A stretch of 64,000 nt of DNA, from NCBI GenBank assembly GCA_033807775.1, contig JAWVWS010001001.1:248001-312000 (forward strand). The letters are read 5' to 3'. The notes beneath the pieces were generated by a model. It was given only the letters and a program-made list of their open reading frames with translations, was not told the origin of the DNA and made no database searches. Of the stretch, positions 32,823 to 45,200 are shown piece by piece (position 1 is the stretch's first letter; every line of letters starts with the position of its first letter). The translations under genes were made by a program, and so were the position numbers. The stretch is from Saussurea involucrata. Taxonomy: Eukaryota; Streptophyta; Magnoliopsida; Asterales; Asteraceae.

Positions 32823-33769
32823 TGTTGGTCCCGAAGGGCTATACAAGTTTGTAGAAGGGGGGGGGGGGTTGAATACAACACACGTTTTTACTTTTCTAAA
32901 TAGTTTATTGATAAATCAAGACAATTTACAACTTGTTGCGAAACAAGATTAAGGATAAACCTAATCTAAACAAGTCTTTAGAAACACTAAGTTTCTTGCA
33001 CTAGAAAGAGTTAAAGAAATTACGAATAATAACTTAACAATAAGGGAGAAAGAAGAAGATGGCCCGAGCACAGACACTTCATTTCTGAAGTAGGGTTCTT
33101 TTTATATACTGCATGCATTTAATGCATGGCAGTATGGCTTTACACGTGGCAGCAGCTGATTGGTCGCATGTACTTTTGTAGACATCCTAGTAGCCGCTTG
33201 GTGCACAGTGTAGAATCAGAGTTGTTGTACGATTTCAGACAAAAGGTATGTTGGTTCTGACAGTTCGTACGGAGACGTGCAAGGGAGGTAAGACAATAGT
33301 AACATGTAGGGAGATTTCATGATCAGCTTTCGTTGAGTCAGATCTTTATCAGCGATTGATAAAGTTCAACGATTGCTGAAGTCTTCTACTTGATACTTCA
33401 CGTTGAATGGACAGGTCTTGCTTCGCTGATATCCGCATCAGTTCATGAGTAGACTTGTCGCTGGTTCTTGAGCTTGATCTTCGACTTCAGCGTAGAACTT
33501 TGGTTGACGTGAAACTTGTCTTCAGGGATCATAAGTAAACAACTAACTTATCAGCGATCATCTCATAGACTGAACAGGCTTAGAGCTATATGATGATGAA
33601 CAGTGTTCGCTGAATGTTTAATCTAAAGAACGAGAGTTCCTATCACCGGTACTGAATTAGTCTTAGTACATCAGCGATAGTGAAACTCTAATACATATTG
33701 TTTACTTACAATTTTCACTAAGTGTTTAAGAGAGGGTCATTATCAAATCACTGAGGGTTTGGATCAACA
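32823..33769 (-). repeat. 5' LTR of element G (947 bp)
   Basis: Matches 16182-17129 with about a dozen substitutions by eye. It contains 12 consecutive G at 32857-32868. It ends GGATCAACA, next to the right piece of the F LTR. Confidence 0.92.
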
Positions 33770-34187
33770 AAAGGACGGAGACACACTTTCCACGTGTCAC
33801 CTCAGTGTTAGATAGTACACTGTCTAATACTTTATCAGGCTATAAATAGAGAGGTAGTGGAACAACAATTATAAGCTTTTGGAAGAATAGTTTTCCACAA
33901 TTGTTAGAGCACACACTGCAGAATTCCATAGCACTACCTACGTACGATCTTGTTCCCTGTGAGATTTCTGAATACAAACACTTAAACGTGTTCTTGGTGT
34001 TATTCACATTATCAATATACGAGCAGCTTATTATATTTGATCTTGTTACCATTTTACTGTTCTATATTTGACACTCACTGTTACATTATCGTTTACACAA
34101 TCACTCACTGTTTAATAGCTTTATATAATGCTTCCGCTATCTGATTTATGCTATTTACGTCATACAACATGAATCTGGGAACCTACA
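33770..34187 (+). repeat. 3' LTR of element F, right piece
   Basis: Continues the F LTR after G. It aligns with the E LTR through GAGACACACTTTCC, the TATA box CTATAAATAG (about 33840) and the end CTGGGAACCTACA. The two F pieces add up to about 711 bp, against 720 bp for the E LTR. Confidence 0.88.
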
Positions 34188-34548
34188 TAGTTGGTCTAGC
34201 AGCAGAAGGTATTTAACAAGAGGTGCACACCTTGATCCCATCCCCTACCAGCCGGACAGAGGAACCTTTTTCATTCTCTGATCCATTATTAAACCGAGAA
34301 GCCACACCTCTAGCTGTATCCTCTTAAAAAGATGAAGTCATTGAAAATATAAGTATATGTTGCCTCTTCACAACACGATTTAGGGCCCAAAGATCCTTTA
34401 GAGAGATCTAGAGAGCACAATGACGAAGAGGTTCTAGAAAAACCTCTGAGTCCATTCGACATCCCCTTTGAGACCAACTTTGGATTCGCTCAGAAGGAAG
34501 ATCTCGACAGAACCTTCAGAGTGACAGAGCCATCCAAGGATGACTCTT
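34188..34548 (+). pseudogene. Element H third ORF, left remnant
   Basis: About 360 bases between the F LTR and the I LTR, related to the middle of the E/F-type ORF3 and rich in AGAGG/CCTCTG words. The sequence continues at 54362 after element I. 34544-34548 is the left target copy CTCTT of I. Interrupted by stops (for example TCTTAAAAAG near 34322). No domain is recognisable in this piece alone. Confidence 0.6.
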
Positions 34549-35519
34549 TGTTGATCCAAACCCTCAGTGATTTGATAATGACCCTCTCTTATATACTTAG
34601 TGAAAATTGTAAGTAAACAATACGTATCAGAGTTTCACTATCGCTGATAAGTACTAAGATCTTACAGTACCGCTGATAGGAACTCTCGCTCTTTAGATTA
34701 AACATTCAGCGAACATTGTTCACCATAATGCTCTGAGTCTGTTCAGTCCTTATGGTGATCGCTGATAAGTTAGTTGTTTACTTATGATCCCTGAAGACAA
34801 GTTTCACGTCAACATAGGTTCTACGCTGAAGTAGAAGATCAATCTCAAGAACCAACGACAAGTCTCCTAATGAACTGATGCGGATCAGCGAAGACTCAGA
34901 TTTGTCCACTCAACGTGAAGTATCAAGTACAAGACTTTAGCTATCGCTGAACTCTATCATTCGCTGATATAGAATGATAGATCACTGAATCAACGAAAAG
35001 ATGATCATGAAGTCCTCCGTACAAAGTACTTTTGTCTTAACCACCCTTGCACGACTCTGTACGATACGTCAGAAAAAGAACCTCCTTATTGTCTGAAATC
35101 GTACAACCACTCTGATACTACATTGTTCAAACATGCGGCTACTAAAGTTGTCAACAAAGGTCAATGACGTACAACCAATGAGCTGTTGCCACGTGTAAAG
35201 TGTAAACTGCCATCCATTAAATGCATGCAGTATATAAGAAGAAGAACTCACTTCATTTTGAAGTAACTTGCTAACTCTGGACAAGTTCATCCTTCTTATC
35301 TTGAGATAGGTTATTATTAGTAATTTCCTTCTCTTTCTTAGTGCAAGAAACTTAGTGTTCCAACTTGTTTAGATTTAGGTTTATCCTTAATCTTGTTTCC
35401 GCAACAAGCTGTAAATTGTTAATGATTTGTCAATAAACAATTTAGAAAAGTAAAATCTTAGTGTTTTTATTCACCCCCCCTCCCCTTCTAAAAACTTGTA
35501 TAGCCCTTCGGGACCAACA
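34549..35519 (+). repeat. 5' LTR of element I (971 bp)
   Basis: TGTTGATCCAAACCC to CGGGACCAACA. It contains about eight CGCTGA/TCAGCG words and a 12-base pyrimidine run with one T near 35474-35485. The matching 3' LTR is split by J. Confidence 0.94.
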
Positions 35520-35521
35520 AG

Positions 35522-35535
35522 TGGTATCAGAGCGG
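35522..35535 (+). promoter_or_regulatory. Primer binding site of element I (initiator tRNA-Met)
   Basis: TGGTATCAGAGCGG begins two bases after the LTR. Confidence 0.93.
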
Positions 35536-35601
35536 TTTTGTTTAATCTAATAAACAAGATCTAATCTATACTAAGATTTCTCTTCCTTGCTATTTCTGAA
35601 A

Positions 35602-37995
35602 ATGGCCACCAACACAAACACAAACTATATCGACAATGGTTCTCTTGCTAAACCCCCTAGATTCTCCAGAGATAATTTTAATCTATGGAAAAATAGGATG
35701 ATTCTCTTCTTAGAAGGTGTAGACCCTACTATGCCTTACTATCTTGAAAACGGCCCATATATTCCTGTAAGAATTGATGCTGCAGTACCAGCCGCTGAGA
35801 ATAGACCTGCTATTCCAGAAAGGCTGATACCCAAGGAAGTTCATATGTGGACTAACGAAGATAAGAAGAAAGTGGCTATCGACACAAAAGCCAGATCCAT
35901 ACTATCCATGGCTCTTCCTGACGAAGTCTACCATTCCGTCATGAACTTGAAAACCTCAAAAGCTATGTGGGACACAATATGTGTTCAGTATGAAGGTACT
36001 TCTGAAGTCCAGGACTCTCGAAAGATCAACCTGGTAAGACAGTACGAAATTTTCATCTGTGGTAAGAATGAAACTCTCTCTGAAGTTCACCAACGTTTTA
36101 ATTGTTTAATAATAGATCTAAAAACTGTTGGTAAGGAATATTCTAACTTTGAAGTGCTGACAAAGTTTTTAGAATGTTTACCTGAAAGCTGGGACAGTTA
36201 TTCTATGTGTCTCAAGTTGTCAAAGGATCTAAGATCAATGACCCTTGCTACCTTATATGGCACGATGCTGAATCATGAGCAATCGAGTCATATTAAGAAG
36301 AATCTTGTAAAAGATTCCAAAAGCACCCCTGTTGCTTTAATCTCAGAGGAACCTTGTACTCAGCGACCCTTGGTCACTATCACTTAGTTAGAAAGTAACT
36401 CTGAAAGGTCATCAGAATCTGACTCTTCAGATGATGATGAATCTTTGGCTCTCCTCACTAAAAAGTTCAGGAGATTCGCCAAAAAGAAAATGTTCAGAAA
36501 GAACAAACCCCTTTCTATTACTGATAAGCCAAGATCATCAGCTCTTGTTGATAAGGCTACTACTACTTGTTTTAACTGCGAAAAGCTAGGACATTTCGCT
36601 AACGAGTGCAGGTCTAAGAAAGTTTCGAGAAACTCAGCGTTTCCCAAGAAATCCTTTATTCCCAGGAATAAAGATGACAAATACGCTAAGCTAAAAGCAA
36701 AGTATGCGAAGCTGAAAAGCTTTAAGAAGAAAGGCAAAGGCCTGATGGCTTATGATTGGGCTGCCTCTGATGAAGAAGAATCATCATCTGAATCTGAAGA
36801 TGATGAAGCCAATCTATGTCTTATGGCCAAGATTGAAGATGAGGAAGAAAGCTCAGACATTCCCTCTACTTCAACGTATGCTATTTAGGTATCACCTTCC
36901 TTCTTTACAAATATTGCAAATATTGATGAAGCTGATAGTCTTCGTAAAATCGATCTCTTGACTAGAAGTTTATATGAAGCCATGAATGGAAAAACTGTAG
37001 TTGAAAATCAAAACCTTGATCTCGCTGAACAGCTCAAAAACTGTCACCTTCAAATAGAAAAGCTTTCTAAAATTGAAGAATATTTTAAAGATCAAGTGCA
37101 TTTAAATCAGCTAGTCAAAATCGAGCGAGAAGAAGCTATCTTTGCTTTCAGAGCTGAAAAAGCTACTGTTGAAGGATAGTGTAATTCTTCAACAAAGATC
37201 ACTGAGATAATTAAGTCCCAGATTCCCCTGAGTGATAAACGTGGTCTTGGTTACAAAGCTGATAATCTAGAACCAACCACTGATCGTTCCATGCTCTTGT
37301 TTGGAACTTTCGTATCCTCAGTCGCTGATACTTCATCCTCTCAGTGTTCCTCGTCCAGACCGCCTATCCCTGAGGAAATTTCTACCTCTTCAAAAGGTAA
37401 AGAGAAAATGGTTTATCCAAAACCTACCTTTGTCTTTAAAGATAAAGGTAAAGGAATTGCTTTTAACCAAAATCCTCAGAAGGGTACCTTAGTACCTAAG
37501 CTAAATGCTTCTAAAGCATTAGTGATTCATTCCTCTGGATCAAGGAATCAGATCTCTGGATCTACTCAGCGTGGATCTATTAAGCGATCTACTCCTAGAA
37601 TCAGAGTGGATGTCTCTGGTAAGAAACCCGAAGAACTGAATGTTCCTCCCATTTCAAAAGCCATCAGCTTACTTGGTGCTAATACTTCTAATTCAAAATC
37701 TAAAGCTCAGCATTCAAATGGTCCTAGAACTACTTTTAGTTATAGGAAATGTTATCACTGTGGACTCACTGATCATATTGCTAGTAAGTGCCCCACAGCC
37801 ACCAAAGCTTAAAAGATAGCTAAGGTGAAGATTGCCCCCAAGGCAAAGAAGACCACTGAGGTTAAGAAATTAACCAAAGTGAAGACTGACAAAGCTGAAT
37901 CTTCAAATGCTGCGAAGATTGCTGAACCTTCCATTCCAACTACTTCCACTGACAAACGTGTACACATGGTTAAGTGGGTACCCAAGAAAAACTAA
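35602..37995 (+). pseudogene. gag: Element I gag with four premature stops
   Basis: ATG 35602 (MATNTNTNYIDNGSLAKPP); the five codons upstream from 35587 have no ATG. Same frame throughout, but stops occur at 36385 (TAG), 36886 (TAG), 37177 (TAG) and 37810 (TAA). The capsid-like domain, the knuckles CFNCEKLGHFANEC and CYHCGLTDHIASKC, and the end VKWVPKKN are recognisable and align with G gag. In G the codon at 36886 is CAG and the one at 37177 is TGG, so these two are C-to-T type changes. Confidence 0.88.
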
Positions 37996-40900
37996 TCTTC
38001 CTTTGTGATGCAGGTTAAGAAGGGTATCTGGTATCTCGATAGCGGATGCTCTAGACACATGACTGGAAAGAAAAGCCTGCTCGCTGAATACAAGGAAGAG
38101 AAGGGTCCCTCTATGACATTTGGAGGAAATGGAAAAGGACATACCCGAGGGTTTGGTGTACTCTCTAATGGTACAACAACCTTCAGAAGAGTCGCATATG
38201 TTGAAGGGCTGAAGCATAATCTTTTAAGCATCAGTCAGCTTTGCGACAAGGATAACAAGGTAATCTTTACCAAGGAATCCTGCTTTGTCACTGACAAAAT
38301 AGAGAAGATAGCTCTCAGCGGTTATCGTTTGGAAAATGTTTATGTAATAAACATGGACTCAACAACCACTGAGAACTCCTGTTTCTTCTCAAAAGCCTCA
38401 TCTGATGTCAACTGGCTATGGCATAAGAGGCTCTCTCATCTGAATTTCAAGACACTGAACACTCTTTCTTCAAAAGAGTTAGTCACTGGTCTACCTTAGC
38501 ACTCATACGCCAAAGAGTCTTTATGTTCAGCGTGTGAGAAAGGGAAGCAGACCAAAGCAAGCTTTATGTCAAAGCAAGTCTCCTCAGTGTGATCTCCTGT
38601 GCAACTTCTCCATATGGATTTGTTTGGCCCTGTTAACAAACAATCCATCGCTGGAAAGAAATATACACTGGTCATAGTTGATGAATTCTCTCGTTATACA
38701 TGGGTTATGTTTCTCCGTTCCAAGAGTGACACCCGTGAAGAACTCAACACCTTTGTTCAGAAGATGGAAACCCTGAACAATTTGACCGTTCACTCAATAA
38801 GGAGTGATCATGGGACTGAATTCAAAAAAAATTCTCTTGATTCCTTCTTTGAGAGTAAGGGTATTTCTCACCACTTTTCTTCGGTGAGAACACCGCAACA
38901 AAATGGAGTCGATGAAAGAAGAAATAGAACAATTATTGAAGCTGCACGTTCAATGCTCAGCGATTCTCACCTGCCTACTCAGTTTTGGGCAGAAGCTGTC
39001 AATACTGCTTGTTTTACGCAAAACAGGTCGCTGATAGTCAAAAGATTCAATAAAACAGCCTATGAACTTTTTCATGGGAGAAAGCCTTCAATCAGCTTTC
39101 TTCACATCTTTGGATGTCAGTGTTTCATACTGAATAACAGAGATGCCCTTGGAAAGTTTGATCCTAAGGCTGATGATGGAATCTTTCTTGGATACTCCTC
39201 AGTCTCCAAAGCCTTCAGAGTCTTCAATCGAAGAAGACAAACTGTAGAAGAAAAAATTCACGTCACGTTTGACGAATCCCGTTCAGCGAACTCTAAACCG
39301 TCCGTTGATATTGAAGAACTGAATCAATGGATGTTCTCTCATCTTGGTGATTCAGAAGATATTCCCACTCATACTCATATAGTTGTAGATGATAGTCCTA
39401 CTATCATTCCAAATATGCAGAATAGTGAAGCTGAAACATCATGGGTCTCAGCTGTTCCTTTAAACACTATACCTGCTTCTGAACCCAATGTCTTAGACAT
39501 TCCATCTACTTCTCAGCAATCAGTGAATATAATGACAACTGCACCCATTCCTCTCTTAGCTGATACTCCAGAAGTTGTTGAAGCCTCATCTTCAGCTACT
39601 CCAGTTCAGGTTGAGTCAGCGTCTCACCCTCCGGCTCAGCGATGGACTGTAAATCATCTAATCGATCAAATTCAAGGTGATCCAAACGCTGGTATTCAGA
39701 CTTGACGAAGTGCAGGTAATATTTGTTTATTTGTTAACTTTATTTCTCTGACTGAACCAAAGAAAGTAGATGATGCCCTCAAAGATTCAAACTGGGTCAG
39801 CGCCATGCAAGAAGGGCTGACTGAATTCGAAAGAAACAAAGTTTGGAAACTTGTTCGAAGACCAACTGACAAAACAGTGATAGGCACTAAATGGGTCTAT
39901 CGAAACAAGTTGGATGAACATGGAACTGTAACCCGCAACAAGGCTCGTATTGCTGCTCAGGGATACAGACAAGAGGAAGGCATAGATTATGACGAAACAT
40001 TTGCTCCAGTAGCAAGACTAGAATCTATTCGTCTATTCTTAGCATACGTTGTACACAAAGACTTCAAAGTATATCAGATGGATGTTAAGTCAGCGTTTCT
40101 AAATGGAAAGCTGAATGAAGAAGTCTATGTGGAACAACCTCCAGGATTCTCATATCCTAAGCGTCCAGGTTATGTTTATAAACTGGATAAGGCACTTTAT
40201 GGCTTGAAGAAAGCTCCACGTGCATGGTATGACACTCTATCTACTTATCTCCATATTGAACAATTTGAGCGAGGTAAAATCGACATAACTCTATTTTTCC
40301 GGAAAGTAAAAGGTCATATCATTCTTGTTTAGATATATGTTGATGACATTATATTTGGCTCTACTAACCCTGATCTTTGTACTCGTTTCGCTGATAGAAT
40401 GAAAGATGAATATAAAATGAGCATGATGGGTGAACTAACATATTTCCTTGGACTTCAGATAAAGCAAAATGAAAAAGGAACTTTCATTAATCAAGGAAAA
40501 TATGTTAAAGATATGCTGAAGAAATTCGACTTAACTTAAAGTTCAGCTATGAAAACCCCTATGGCACCACCGCTGACACTAGATAAGGATACTAAGGGTA
40601 TTCCTTTTAATGTCACGCTGTACCGTGGGATGACCGGCTCTCTCTTGTATCTTACAGCTAGCTGACCCGATATTATGTACGCAACCTGTTTGTGTGCACG
40701 ATATCAAGCTGAACCCAAGATATCTCATATGACCGCTGTAAAGCGAATTTTTCGATACCTTAAGGGTACTGCGAATCTAGGGCTTTGGTATCCCAAAGAC
40801 TCAGGGTTCGATCTAATCGCCTATTCAGATAGTGATTTTGCAGGTTGCAAATTGGATAGGAAAAGCACCACAGGAGGCTGTCAGCTCCTGGGTGGAAAGC

Positions 40901-41273
40901 TGGTGAGTTGGACAAGTAAAAAGCAAAACTCAGTGTCCACCTCCACAGCTGAAGCTGAGTATGTAGACGCTGGAAGCTGTTGTTCTTAGGTCTTGTGGAT
41001 GAGTTGGACTATGACCTACAGCTATCAAATATTCCAATCTATTGCGACAGCACAAGTGCCATCGCTATAGCCAACAATCCAGTGCTACACTCAAAGACAA
41101 AACACATCGAAATCAGGTATCATTTTATCAGAGATTATGTGATGAATGGTGATATAGAACTTCACTTTATCCCAACTGATTATCAGTTAGCTGATCTGTT
41201 CACCAAACCTCTTGATGAGACAAGATTCAACTTTCTCATCAGCGAGCTTGGAATGCTGAACTTTAAAGAGTAA
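37996..41273 (+). pseudogene. pol: Element I pol (protease, integrase, RT, RNase H), multiple stops
   Basis: In frame with gag after its TAA. Protease DSGCSRHMTG and the HHCC segment lie at 38020-38560. Integrase D in HMDLFGP, D in DHGTEF and E of the PQQNGVDERRN segment lie at about 38600-38925. RT lies at 39800-40560 (VKSAFLNG, YVDD at about 40337). RNase H lies at 40800-41273, ending GMLNFKE. Stops occur at 38497, 38590, 39703, 40330, 40537, 40663 and 40987, and a frameshift near 41000 has lost a few codons after LWM. All domains are present, so decay is by point changes, unlike G, which lost RNase H. Confidence 0.9.
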
Positions 41274-41660
41274 AATCCTCAGTGATTCACATTTGATCAG
41301 CGATAGGATAAAATCGACTTGTATAACCCATTCTATCATCTTCTCTCTTAATAAACTTGATTCGCTGATATCAAGGTATGTTTTTCTCTCTGACAATCGC
41401 ATGTAAATGCAAGATTTCAAAATAAATTGCATCGCTGAATATCTCTTCCTTATCAACGATACTGTGAAATTTCTAAAAACCAACTGATATTTCTATTCAG
41501 TGCTTCATTTTTTTTCAAAAGTGTCCCTGAGTTTTCAAAACCTTATAGACATCCTGAATATGAAAGGACAGTTGTGAAGTCATTGCAACGGATAAGCCCC
41601 GGCACGTTCTTTTTCTAACACACATTTGCACGTTTCGTTTACCGTCCAATCAAATGCAAA

Positions 41661-41730
41661 CACGTGTCCGTGTCATGATGAAAAACTTTCCCGCTCGAGT
41701 TTTTCTCTCCCTCTAACCTCTCTATATAAA
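41661..41730 (+). promoter_or_regulatory. Probable internal promoter of element I ORF3
   Basis: CACGTG at 41661-41666 and TATATAAA at 41723-41730 are followed by a leader exon to 41857. 41274-41660 is AT-rich post-pol spacer with no gene; it carries a few CGCTGA words. Confidence 0.6.
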
Positions 41731-41857
41731 CACATTATGGGTTTATATTTCTCTTTTACACGAAAAACTTCTCCTCCAAGCAAAGAAAAATTACTGTTGC
41801 ATTTATGCTCTCAAGTTTTTCAAGAACTCAAGAACTTCATCTTCTTCAATGAACCAG

Positions 41858-42250
41858 GTTAATAGTTTTGTTATTTACCTGTTTCTTAAACTTGTTAATG
41901 ATCTTCTCTTTGTTTTTAAAAGATCAAACAAAAGAACTTTTTCAAATGAAATCATGTCTTTCATGATTTTATGAACACAACCTTTCATGGTTGTTCTTCA
42001 AGTTTAAACGCAGAATCTTAAACTTGTTCTTCACACATTCATTTTTCCAGAATCCTTATTCTCAAAAGAAACTGGAAAACAAGATTTTCATTGGGTTTGC
42101 ATTTTGTTTTTCAAAAACAAGAAAAACCATAATCTTCATTAATACATTTTTGTCTGAATGAAATGGACAAAATTCGAACCATCTTATTGGAAAATCTTTC
42201 CACGTTAAGATTATTCTTATTTGTTAATCTTTGGTTGAACTGATATACAG
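41858..42250 (+). other. Leader intron upstream of element I ORF3 (393 bp)
   Basis: Donor ACCAG|GTTAAT at 41857/41858, acceptor GATATACAG|CAATGG at 42250/42251, T-rich interior. Both sites are conserved in element G; the donor region is also kept in D. Splicing is inferred from sequence alone. Confidence 0.55.
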
Positions 42251-42252
42251 CA

Positions 42253-45200
42253 ATGGCATATTCTGACATTTCCTCTGCCAAGAACACCATCGCTGAGAAC
42301 ACTGCTGGTGATAATACTACTGAAGAATTGGAAATCATCAAGGCTCCTCAGGTTAAATTCTCTCTTGAAGAACTGGATTGGACAAAGTCAAATAACCTCT
42401 ATGCGCTTCTCGAGTTTCCTCCTCGAAAGCAAGTCACACATCTGGATGATGCTGTGAAATTCCTGAAAAATTGTTGTCTATCTACAGCCCTGACCATAAC
42501 ACCTCCTGCACATCAGCTACTGCTATCCCAATTCTGGTATTCTGCCAGACACTCTCAGCTGCCATCAACCAAAGACTCCTCAAAAACAATCGACGGTATC
42601 CTCTGTGATACTGATTATGGCACAATGAAGATCACCCCAATCATTATCCGCAAAGCCCTGAGCCTTCCCATCGCAACCAAAGAAAAACCTTTTGTTCCCC
42701 TCCCTGACCACAAGAAACACTCAGATAGGAAAGCCATCACTGCATTCTTCGATGCAATGGGCTATGTTTGGGAAACTGGGAGGGACAAGAAGCCTGGGAA
42801 GAAGCTGACCCTCATCAAGAAATCTAAAATGCCCAGCGAGATGAATTTCATCTTCGCTCACTTAATCAGCTGCATGACTGCAAAGACCGGCTCCTCTGAT
42901 CAAGCCGCTCAACCTCAGCAAGCAATGGGGTATGCTTTGCTGAAAGGTCTACATATAGACTGGGCATCGATAATCTACGATGATCTGGTACTCAGAGTAG
43001 ACTCCACCACTGACAGATCATCATGGGTTCCTTATCCTCGATTCATCAGCGTCGTCTTCCAAACAGGCCTGAAAGACAGCTACCCAAAAAAGGGTGACCT
43101 AAACTCTCTCAGGTTGGCCCTAAGGTTCTCGACTTCAAACCTGTGGAAAACGAGGTACGTCTTTCTACACTTTTAACTCTTCTCAACCCCACTTCTTCTA
43201 CTTCTGCAGCTCCTTCAGCGGACAAACCCACCGCTGATACCCAGGCTGCAACCTCCATTCCTTCTCTTAAAAGGAAACACTCTAATACCCAACTTAGTTC
43301 CAAAAGAACTAAGAAAACCAAGGAGCAACCCCAGCAATCTCTTGCTGAAGACTCCTCAGCTCATATCGAAGAGCTGAAGGAACGTTCAGTGGTACGCTCT
43401 ACTACAGCTGAACAAGCCACCCATTCTATCCTAGCCTCAGCGTCTCTAAACGTTGAGGTTATAAACTTGGAACCTACCCAACCTCCTTCAGTCTCTCCAC
43501 AGACTGAAGAAGTGATTCTCAGCGAATCCAACGCTGAACTGCGCACCCAACCAACATTCTCAACCTTCGCTCCTCCCTCTACTCAATTGGACTCTACTCT
43601 AGTTGTCACTGAAGCACCTGTCATTCCTCCAGAAGCTAAAGTTTATACTCTTCAAGGAATGATGGATGTAGGACCTGCAGAGCTGACCATGCATACACGC
43701 ACTCTCGCTGACGACATGGAACTTTTCTCAAGACACCGAGATTTTGATGAATTCATAAATCCTCCTGCAGGTATACACCAACCCCTATACACTGTAACTG
43801 AACCCCAAACTTCTGAGCTTTCCTCTGTTCACAAGTTCTTATATGTTACAGGTCCTAATTTGGGAGACATCAACACCTCTCTGAAGACAATAGAGACGAA
43901 TCTGACAGGTCTCACCACTACTCTTTCCGACAACTGTTCAGCTGTAACAAACGCTGGAGAGAATCTTACAAAGCTGACAACAGTGGTGGAAAAGAATGCC
44001 TCCAAAGCTGACTTGGAGAAGGTTGATAAATCTCTCAGCGACTTTGCCAAAGTTCACGGTGACATCTACACAGACTACCTCGCCATCAAAACATCAGTTC
44101 ACACCATGTCCAGCGAAGTCACAACGCTGAAGACATCGGTTGGAAAATTCGAAGGAGATATGTCTGTTGTAAAGACCGACGTGAGTTCCTTGAAGACTGG
44201 CGTAAGTTCTTTAAAAACTGACGTTAGTTCTGTAAAGACTGACGTAGGTTCAATGAAGAAAATGATGCAACAGATCCTACACAACATGACCGCCCCTCCT
44301 CCTGCACCTGAGCATTTTACTACGGAGGATCGTGCTGAACTCGTGAAGATCAATCCCGCTATCTCTGGTCTAGAAAACAGACTAACAGCGATTGAAATTT
44401 GTGTGGGGATCCCTGGCCAAGAAGACAGGGAACCCAAACCTACTGTTGAATCCTCACATTCCTCCCCCACTCATCCTGAGGAAGGGGGGGGAGAAGAGCG
44501 CTGAAGACCTTCCCCATGATGAATCTATCAGGGGGGAAAGACTGAAGACCTTACCCTTGCTGAAGAGGGTGAGAAGACAATTGAAGAAGCAGCCCCTGGA
44601 CCTCAGGGAGATGAAAACCCTGAGGGAATCGAGAAGCTTACCTCTATATCTGAGGGGGAGAAACTCGAAGAAGAAGCTGGAGAATTTGAGTCTGAAGCTG
44701 AAGATGAAGAAGCCATCGACTTATCTGATTATGAACCATCCTCTTCTCCAAAGAATGATGATGATGATGATGACTCTTTTATCGTCAAGCCTGCTCAGAG
44801 GTCTAAAGTTCTTAAAGGGATCGTGATAAACGAACCTTCAGGGGAGCGGACCAAATCAAAGCCTTCAGCGTCTGAAGCTGACAAGGGCAAAGAAAAAGGT
44901 GTCGCTGAAGACAATGGTAATCTGATGATCTCGCTTCCAAAGCCAGTTTGTCAGGTACACTAAATCTTCCTTGCTCTCATCCCGCCTCTCTCTATACACA
45001 TTATCAGCTCTACTCTCCACAAAACCTCTATACACAACCACATTCTTTATCTATCTCTATTCTACCCAAGTTCTTACTCGAACGATCGCTGTGTTTCAGC
45101 TAGTCCTCTCCCATGTTTGAGGATATCGCTGAAGTTCCTACAGCTATGACTTAAACAACAATAATCCCAGCTCCCAAAGCTGAAGAAATAATCTCGGTCT

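Larger units (their letters stand above)
16182..33769 (-). mobile_element. Element G: G/I-family Sirevirus with both LTRs, inserted in the F LTR
   Basis: LTRs of 948 and 947 bp flank, in minus-strand order, a tRNA-Met primer site, gag, pol, spacer, ORF3 and polypurine tract. Target copies are AAAAG (16177-16181) and AAAGG/AAAAG at the right end (33769-33774, one A shared or lost). By eye the LTRs differ at around a dozen sites. Pol lacks RNase H and has stops; ORF3 has five stops; gag is open. Element B is inserted in its ORF3 leader. G is therefore non-autonomous. Confidence 0.93.
11229..34187 (+). mobile_element. Element F: 3' half of an E/F-family Sirevirus, split by element G
   Basis: Two pieces, 11229-16181 and 33770-34187, are separated by element G. 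Contents: post-pol spacer, internal promoter, broken ORF3, weak polypurine tract and 3' LTR ending CTGGGAACCTACA at 34187. The 5' half with gag and pol is absent. Element E abuts its left end in opposite orientation. The right end joins ORF3 sequence of element H. 11229-11565 is spacer with CAGAG words and no gene. Confidence 0.78.
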
